Source of the DNA: Paracamarosporium sp. OC-R06-R3 | Lineage: Eukaryota > Ascomycota > Dothideomycetes > Pleosporales > Didymosphaeriaceae | Length of the DNA stretch: 27,279 nucleotides | Direction of reading: 5' to 3' | Assembly: GCA_019828545.1 (NCBI GenBank) | Contig: JACVRA010000814.1 | Coordinates: forward strand, 1-27,279 | Shown here: positions 21,398 through 27,279 of the stretch, piece by piece | How the letters are laid out: each line of letters begins with the position of its first letter | How positions within the stretch are numbered: the first letter of the stretch is position 1 | Program-made: the position numbers and the translations under genes | Notes under the pieces: model-generated | The model's input: the letters and a program-made list of their open reading frames with translations, nothing else | Told to the model about the DNA's origin: nothing | The model's database searches: none

Positions 21398-23008
21398 TCA
21401 ATTACGCTCCTCTATTCCTGGCAGCGGTACTAATGGTAACCCTACAGACATCCCTGGAACCATCTTCCTCAAATCCGCTCCCATGAAATCAACTGTCCAA
21501 GAGAAATTCACACCATGACTCTCGAAAAGATCGTCCACACCCGACGCTTTCATATTCTTGAGTCCTTCATGACACATTGTTTCAGTCTTGTACGGAATGC
21601 CGACAACAACAGCCTTCAGGTGTGGAAAGTCCCCAGGCGCCTGTGCTCCAAGTTGGCGTAGTTCCTTCGTGATCTCACGAAAAGCGTAAGTAATGCGAAG
21701 ACGCTCTACCACAGGAGGAAGGAAGGAGACGAGTCGGTCAGGTACCTCGGGGTCGGTCTCCCGGTAGATGGAGCGCAGATCTATAGTGATTTCGACGAGA
21801 AGGGGGAACATGGAAAGGGACGAAATGGGATCGTAGTTCGGCTCCTTTGAGCGATATTCGTATTCATCCTCCGGGTCCCATTTGCAGTCTCGGTCGATAT
21901 CTTCAAATTTGGAAGGCTGAATATAGCTGAGACATAGCCGCTTAAGCGTCTTTGACAACAGTTGCAGGGCCCAGTCGAAAGAATCGCCGCGGCTATCCCA
22001 CGTAGTCCAGTAGTATTCTAAATCTTCAATACCGGGGAACTTTTCGTTCTGTTCTGCTTCCAATTCTTCGATGCCGTCGGTGAGTGAAAACATCAGGTCC
22101 ATAAAGGCTGTCGGGGTAAGACTGTTTAGCGCTAATTTGCGTAGTCTTAAGAGACCGAGAAGTTCACAGTCGATATGGGAGTTAGTTCTCCTTGGTTCTG
22201 CAGAGATCAGGATATCTTGGTAATGGTCCCCCATTGACCAGCCGCCACCGTCGCATACATACAAGGTGTCGACGTTGAACGCAGCGTTGAAGAAGACGCC
22301 TCTGTCACCAACCCAGAAATCTTCTGAGGCTCTTATAAGACCGAAAGTTTTGAGCGAGGGAAATGTCAATAAAGGAGGCAGTGGCCATTTATTTTCATCG
22401 GGCATTTTCAGATTCTCTTCGAAACCATATGGCCAAGCGACAAGTAAAGTGTGAACCTTATTTGTGCACTGCAGGCCGACCAAAAAGAGCTCCTCGAGGT
22501 CGAGCGGTGTGTCGACGGAGTACCTTCCAAGATTATCTTTTCTCAACCTCCAAGGCAACAAGTGCCGTTCCTTTGCTATATTCAACAGCAGATTCATGGT
22601 GTCTGAGTGGCCTGCATGCGTCGCTTCGGGTGGTTTTTCTGAGAACTGTTCCTTGCCCAAGATAATTTGCAAGCTTTTCACGCGTTCAGCCAGGTCTGGG
22701 CGTGCAATTATGGTACGCAAAAATTGAGGGAGAAAATTATAATTCCACTCTTCAACGTCGTTGTTCCAATGCCCTCGATATGGTATTCCCGCTTTGCGGA
22801 CATTTCCCGTCGCATAGTAGTGGTAGAGGATTGGCTGCACGACAGTGCATATAGCTTTGCATGTGCGGCACAAACGTGCCAATGCCCTTTTATCCTCAAC
22901 TGTATCATATTCGTCTGCATTGACAAAATTGCCCGGCTTCTGACAATGGTAACAAAGGTTCGTAAAAATGAGGTTCAGAACGTCTACAGGGATTTGATTT
23001 AGGCGCAT
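21398..23008 (-). CDS. F-box domain protein, probable substrate adaptor
   Basis: Single-exon gene of 536 aa. The start is the ATG at 23008, giving MRLNQIPVDVLNLIFTNL; the frame is open to 23077 but without an earlier ATG. Residues 3 to about 60 form an F-box: the IPVDVLNLIF helix, an inserted loop of about 20 residues with a CYHC pair, then LARLCRTCKAICTVVQPILYHY. Fungal F-box proteins couple targets to Skp1-Cul1 ubiquitin ligases. The remainder is weakly leucine-patterned (ELLGLLRLRKLALNSL, LQLLSKTLKRLCLSYI) as in degenerate leucine-rich-repeat tails, with acidic patches. No link to terpene metabolism is evident; it probably lies outside the cluster. The partner and target are unknown. Some risk remains of a missed short intron, though none is needed. 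Confidence 0.8.
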   Translation of the reverse strand: MRLNQIPVDVLNLIFTNLCYHCQKPGNFVNADEYDTVEDKRALARLCRTCKAICTVVQPILYHYYATGNVRKAGIPYRGHWNNDVEEWNYNFLPQFLRTIIARPDLAERVKSLQIILGKEQFSEKPPEATHAGHSDTMNLLLNIAKERHLLPWRLRKDNLGRYSVDTPLDLEELFLVGLQCTNKVHTLLVAWPYGFEENLKMPDENKWPLPPLLTFPSLKTFGLIRASEDFWVGDRGVFFNAAFNVDTLYVCDGGGWSMGDHYQDILISAEPRRTNSHIDCELLGLLRLRKLALNSLTPTAFMDLMFSLTDGIEELEAEQNEKFPGIEDLEYYWTTWDSRGDSFDWALQLLSKTLKRLCLSYIQPSKFEDIDRDCKWDPEDEYEYRSKEPNYDPISSLSMFPLLVEITIDLRSIYRETDPEVPDRLVSFLPPVVERLRITYAFREITKELRQLGAQAPGDFPHLKAVVVGIPYKTETMCHEGLKNMKASGVDDLFESHGVNFSWTVDFMGADLRKMVPGMSVGLPLVPLPGIEERN

Positions 23009-26000
23009 GGCTGCGTCAAAGAGGAACTTCGACTGCTTGGAACGGCGGTTTGTTGTCGAGGACGTTAAGAGGGACAAAGTGAAAGTGCGCGCAAGGTTAT
23101 ATACGAGACGGTGAGCGCTAGCGATACTAACCGCATCGCGTGCATGGCCAGGCTAACCGATTCTATCATATGATATTATGTTACGCCACTTCAATGCATA
23201 GTAGCTGGCACATCGACCTCCCGTGGCCGCTTTGCGGTACCTCAGTTGGGACCAAAGAGTTTACAATCTGCAGGTAGATCGGGATCTGTGATCTAGTAAG
23301 TCATCAGAGGCTCATTATACCTAGGTATAGGAAGTATAACGCTTCTACAAGCTCTCAAGTGTAGGGTCACTCAGGGACACCCGCCATAATTGTATATGAT
23401 TTTAACGAGGTGGTATATAAATTACGTTCGTATAATAAGGTTGCATTTTCAACTCACGCTGATATATGTGTGTCATCTCTTCGGGTGGCTTGTCAATGCT
23501 CGGCTGTGGTCATTCGAGTCCGGCCGTGAAGCACGTCCATGCAAGCCGCACAAGTCTTTGAATTCCAATATCATCAGCTCGAACATCTTTCATGTAGTGG
23601 CTTCTTCTAGAGAGCTGTGGTTGTGCACGGTGCAGAAACTTCACCCCGTAATCAATCCCCGCCGAATGTCAACTAAAAATGTGAATGTTGCTTGAACGTA
23701 GAAAGAACGATATAGATCGAACGAGATAAGTCTCGGAATATTTCACCCAAAGCTGGAGCGGCACGGACCCTCTGAACGACGTTCATGTTCCCTCGTCGCG
23801 CGACGCCCTTCTCTCTAACCCTTCCTCCTAACAGTTCCTCCCCGCCAACCACGGAATCCGCATCTTTACTAGGGCTGCCCGTTGAGTTTGTGCAAGAGAT
23901 TTAATCCTTACTTACGTATTTATTTAGTATAGCGTTGCGGTTCACCTGCCGTTCCCTGTACTTTAATACTAACAAGCCTGGTCCTTTATACGAGATGTTA
24001 GATCTCCTTGTAATTGAAACATGGCTACGATACAACGATGCCTTACAACGACTAAATTATTTTAAGCAGCTACTTGCTAATGTATATTTCTTTACTTACT
24101 TACAGTGCCTTTAAAATACGCTTAGCTCTTTATTTTAGCAACAAAATAATCCGAGCAAGACGCGGGAAGATGAGATTAGCTAAAGACAAGCGTAAGCGTA
24201 TATTTATTAAATGTAGCATTAAGTTAGGCTGATATCGCAAAGATATGAACCTCCAATATAGGGGAGCACCTGTGTTTAGAATTGCGGAACATACTAGAGT
24301 CGTCTGTTGGGATTGTGGAGAATTTCATCCACTACTTTTCACCTGTTGAGACTAAAATGTGCCCCTCCTACTTCTGCAACCGACCCTCCTGTTACTACTG
24401 TTACTGTAAATGGCGGTGCTAACCAAGATGGCATGGGCGGTGATGTTGAACTATTCCTCCAATCTGAAGACGGTGAAACTGTAACTCGAGTCAGAATACG
24501 CAAGGAGGACTTGAATCACATTACAGATGGAACCCCACTGGAATTGAGATCAATAACTGAATAAGGGGCTGAGTTTGGGTTAGACAAAGGCAGAAAAATG
24601 ACAGTTAATGCTTCAGCGCTCTGTGGGTGAGATGAGATTGGGCTATATTGTCTTACGCTCCTTATATCATGCCTTGTAATCTAATCTCAAGTCCTATATA
24701 CTAAGGAATATAAGCAGGCTGAGACACGTGCATGGAGTTTGTCTTGAATGCGCAGACGATTCTCATTGTCGAGATTGTCAACCGCAGTTAAATATCGTGC
24801 AGCTCTGTTCTGCAATGGTTCGCTGTGTTTAGAATTTCTCCGGCAGAGGAACACGTGGCTCGAACATTTTAGACTTTCTCGGCAGTGGTTTGGCCAACTC
24901 CATACTTGATCCATTTAAGCAAGTGGGTATATTGCCTACGCGACGGATGTACTGTCCAGCTTACTGGGTCTCCCTAGATGTTTTAGGGCATGAGCTTTCT
25001 GTCACTCTCTTGCACGAATGGACCCACACATACGGGCAAGGAGAGCAGGACGATGTCAAAGTCAAAGCAAGAGTGTGATGGGTATTGTGGGCATGGGTAA
25101 ATCCAAAGCGTATGGATGGAAAAGATTACGAGGTCTGCCAAAACGCTCCCGTACGTTAACAGTATGAACCCAGCTGATGCATGCGACCACAACGCAGACA
25201 GTATCGCTTACTTTGCACTAGGTATTAGCCTCCAACAGGACAGAAAGCTTCAGGTACTTCCTTAGGGTAACACAGTATACCGGAACTTCTGTCATGGTAC
25301 AGTAACACCCTGATCACCACAAGCATGTTGACATATGACAGGCTGCAGATTAATGTCAGATACACAGAATCCGCGTCGCACCACCGAAGACGGGAAATTG
25401 GAACGACTCGACCAGCCGGTCGTGAGTTGGACGCCTGCTAATTGGAAGCGCAGCTGGTTTGAGGCGACCGGTACAGTTGCAAAATAGTCCTAGGACTATG
25501 CATACGTTCTATGCTTTATCATTGTCTTGTAGCTCAGTAGCTACCGGAGATTTAAATAGGAAATACGCGTTTTATTGCTTTTTAATTATCGCTTTAGCAT
25601 CAGCCTACAATAACGCAGTGGGCTAATACCTAATAGCGCTTAATGTTAGTAGCTGAAATTTTGACGCTACTGGATGATTGCGAGAAATAAGAAGTAGATT
25701 CCCGGATTTCGAATTGATAGCGACGCCTGGCACACTGTTCTCGCTCTTCATTATTGTACTTTGAAATGCTGAGCTCTGAGTTCTGTGTCCGTATGCGAGC
25801 CACCTCATCGATGGAACGGCTGCGCTACTGTGCATACAGTGCCTTGCAAACCCGGTCTTACCTTTAGCATACTCTGAGATTTTATCGGACCCTTGTCGTG
25901 CAAGGAAATTTTGTCTGCGCGAAACGAATAACCGTTGCGTCGGTATATATCTAGGTCTTAGTTTCGATAGTGTTGACATGACTCGTGCTAATCTTGCACC

Positions 26001-26099
26001 TTGCTCGACAAATTACACTGTTAAGTACAATTTTGCTATACCACGTAGTGAGAGGAAGGTTAAGAAAGCTATAAGTGCATATCCTATAGAGCGTAATTA
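23009..26099. other. Gene-poor region, partly AT-rich repeat remains
   Basis: About 3.1 kb. The part about 23860-24250 is AT-rich with many TAA/TTA triplets on both strands, as in mobile DNA decayed by repeat-induced mutation. One short coding-looking relic at 24347-24564 is listed separately. A 118-codon minus-strand frame at 25623-25979 starts with ATG but shows no recognisable features. The first 230 bases are the F-box gene promoter. I see no complete gene. Confidence 0.4.
24347..24564 (+). pseudogene. Short coding-like relic, unknown family
   Basis: The frame ending at 24564 reads as plausible protein (VTTVTVNGGANQDG, then DVELFLQSEDGETVTRV and RIRKEDLNHITDG) with balanced composition, unlike the surrounding AT-rich DNA. 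No ATG begins it: the open frame starts with TTG at 24307, and the first in-frame ATG is inside. Upstream sequence is stop-dense. It may be the 3' end of a broken gene, perhaps carried by a mobile element. I do not recognise the family. Confidence 0.25.
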
Positions 26100-27266
26100 T
26101 TAAGTGATCGCGAGAGTTCTAACTGCTTGCTCTGCTTCCCATTCAGCTAAGGATTTCTGATATGATACTAGTTTAGGATGCCCTGCTCGAAGAGTCTGGC
26201 AGCTGAGACGAACACACTCCTGCAGCAAGCTTATAGCTTTAGCACTTTGCTCTAAGCTTTTCCATGTCCAAGCAAGGTTGGCCATGCTGGTCAGCGTGTC
26301 TGGATGGTCCACTCCTAGCTTCTTCTTGCGAGTCTCTAACACTTGCACCCCCAGCTCTTCCGCTGCATCCCACCGCCCTTGATTCCAGTAAGTTGACGCT
26401 AGATTAGCTATGCTCATTAGCGTGTCAGGATGGTCTGCTCCTAGCTTCTTCTTGCGAGTCTCTATTACTTGCACCTCTAGCTCTTCTGCTGCATCCCACC
26501 GCCCTTGTTTCATGTACGTCAACGCTAGATTAGCTATGCTACAAAGCGTTAAAGAATGGTCGGCTCCAAGGCTTTTATTGCATCTTTCGGTTACTTCTTC
26601 CAGCAGCTCCTTGGCAATCTGCCATCGTCCGCCGATTATACAAGCGGACGCAGCCATAGTTGCGCTTGACAGTGTACTTTCGTGCTCTCGCCCTAGGATG
26701 TTCCTTCGAACCTTCATTGATTGCAAAGCAAGTGTCTCAGCCTCAGTCGCGCTCCCCTTCCTCCATGCGTACCACGCCGCATGATATAGTAGCGTGGACC
26801 ATTCTATTAACGAGGATGTCGCTTCTGGCTTCTGGCTAGCTGCTGCCTTCGCGTGCGCGAACAGCGCTTGACACGCTGCCCAGTTCTCATAATCCCCTGT
26901 CGGGAACGCTGCGCAAAGGCTATTGATAAAGTGCTGCTTCCACTGCTCTAGCTTTCCGTTTGCCGCAAGCCAGGTACGCATTGATAGCTGCACAAGGACG
27001 TGCATCTCAAAGGTCATGCCGTTGTTGTTCACAGAAATGAAGCAGAAGCTGCGCAGCGCTGAAATGTCTTCATAGAAAGTATCGTCTTTCGAGTCGTCGT
27101 CCTCAGAATCGTCGTCTGCAAAGTCATCCGATGAGTCGTGCGAGGGGATATTTTCAGGTCCGTTTTTGGAGTGGTCGTCAAAATATTCCTCAACGTCCCC
27201 GACCTGGCATTCAGACTGCGTTCTATCGTCTTCCTCATTACGATCAGCCTTACCGTGTCTTGGCAG
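26100..27266 (-). CDS. NB-ARC/TPR-type (fungal NLR-like) protein, C-terminal part, partial
   Basis: This is the C-terminal 388 residues of a larger protein whose start lies toward or beyond the right edge. The order is an acidic linker (DDFADDDSEDDDSKDD), then DISALRSFCFISVNNNGMTFEMHVLVQLSMRTWL, the segment that normally follows the NB-ARC domain in fungal NLR-like proteins, then a helical region (FPTGDYENW, ALFAHAKAAA) and kinesin-light-chain-type TPR units (LGADHPDTL.SIANLA.TY..QGRWDAAEEL, given as its pattern). Such proteins are STAND ATPases of non-self recognition and programmed cell death; the TPR part binds ligand or partner. The NB-ARC domain itself is not in the window. Reading upstream in frame meets a TGA at 27267-27269, so an intron or a break must lie near the edge. 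Family call is by pattern. Confidence 0.75.
   Translation of the reverse strand: MPRHGKADRNEEDDRTQSECQVGDVEEYFDDHSKNGPENIPSHDSSDDFADDDSEDDDSKDDTFYEDISALRSFCFISVNNNGMTFEMHVLVQLSMRTWLAANGKLEQWKQHFINSLCAAFPTGDYENWAACQALFAHAKAAASQKPEATSSLIEWSTLLYHAAWYAWRKGSATEAETLALQSMKVRRNILGREHESTLSSATMAASACIIGGRWQIAKELLEEVTERCNKSLGADHSLTLCSIANLALTYMKQGRWDAAEELEVQVIETRKKKLGADHPDTLMSIANLASTYWNQGRWDAAEELGVQVLETRKKKLGVDHPDTLTSMANLAWTWKSLEQSAKAISLLQECVRLSCQTLRAGHPKLVSYQKSLAEWEAEQAVRTLAIT
26193..26696 (-). repeat. TPR-coding tandem repeat, 126-nt period
   Basis: Units begin (minus strand) at 26696, 26570, 26444 and 26318, and a fifth, diverged one at 26192, each exactly 126 nt (42 residues) apart. Units at 26570 and 26444 are the most alike: long identical runs such as the RKKKLG and QGRWDAAEEL codons. 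The exact spacing and high identity fit recent unit duplication or exchange. Confidence 0.8.
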
Positions 27267-27279
27267 TCAATGCACGTCG

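Noticed and set aside
25623..25979. 118-codon minus-strand open frame starting with ATG
   Set aside because: No recognisable domain, basic and serine-rich composition typical of chance frames, AT-rich surroundings and no splice context. Kept only as a note.
1..27279. tRNA, rRNA or CRISPR features
   Set aside because: Scanning for GGTTCGAATCC-like T-arms, rRNA cores and regularly spaced direct repeats found nothing convincing.

Overview
The window looks like nuclear DNA of a filamentous ascomycete. The genes carry short spliceosomal introns (about 48-82 nt, GT..AG, several with a CTAAC-type branch site). The families are typically fungal: Zn2Cys6 regulator, PTH11/rhodopsin-like membrane protein, NLR-type TPR protein. 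Gene-poor stretches are AT-rich and stop-dense, as expected for repeats decayed by repeat-induced mutation (RIP). A Dothideomycete-like origin is a guess. I saw no rRNA, tRNA or CRISPR.

Region 1 (about 230-19,800) reads as a class I terpene biosynthetic gene cluster: an MFS exporter (minus) diverging from a Zn2Cys6 regulator (plus); a secreted-type FAD oxidase of the berberine-bridge class (minus); a GMC oxidoreductase (minus) diverging from a P450 (plus); a seven-helix rhodopsin-like membrane protein (minus); the terpene cyclase (plus); and a second GMC oxidoreductase with a signal peptide (minus). The inferred logic is that the cyclase makes a hydrocarbon, probably a sesquiterpene. The P450 would hydroxylate it, the two GMC enzymes and the covalent-FAD oxidase would oxidise the alcohols, the MFS protein would export the product, and the Zn2Cys6 protein would control the set. 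The product cannot be read from the sequence.

Region 2 (about 19,800-23,010) holds a spacer and a single-exon F-box protein gene (minus), probably outside the cluster. Region 3 (about 23,010-26,100) is mostly gene-free and AT-rich in part, with one short coding-looking relic. Region 4 (26,100 to the end) is the C-terminal part of an NB-ARC/TPR-type (fungal NLR-like) protein running toward the right edge, with TPR units at exact 126-nt spacing.

Exon joins were worked out by hand; lengths and phases were checked for each spliced gene. The most interesting non-coding signals are repeated CGCGGAGGGTCA-like elements between the regulator and exporter, an 18-bp tandem upstream of the FAD oxidase, a run of nested inverted repeats at 13,180-13,241, and a 61-bp duplication whose copies differ over most of their length only by transitions. 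The most interesting coding anomaly is the P450 I-helix motif, which lacks the usual threonine.
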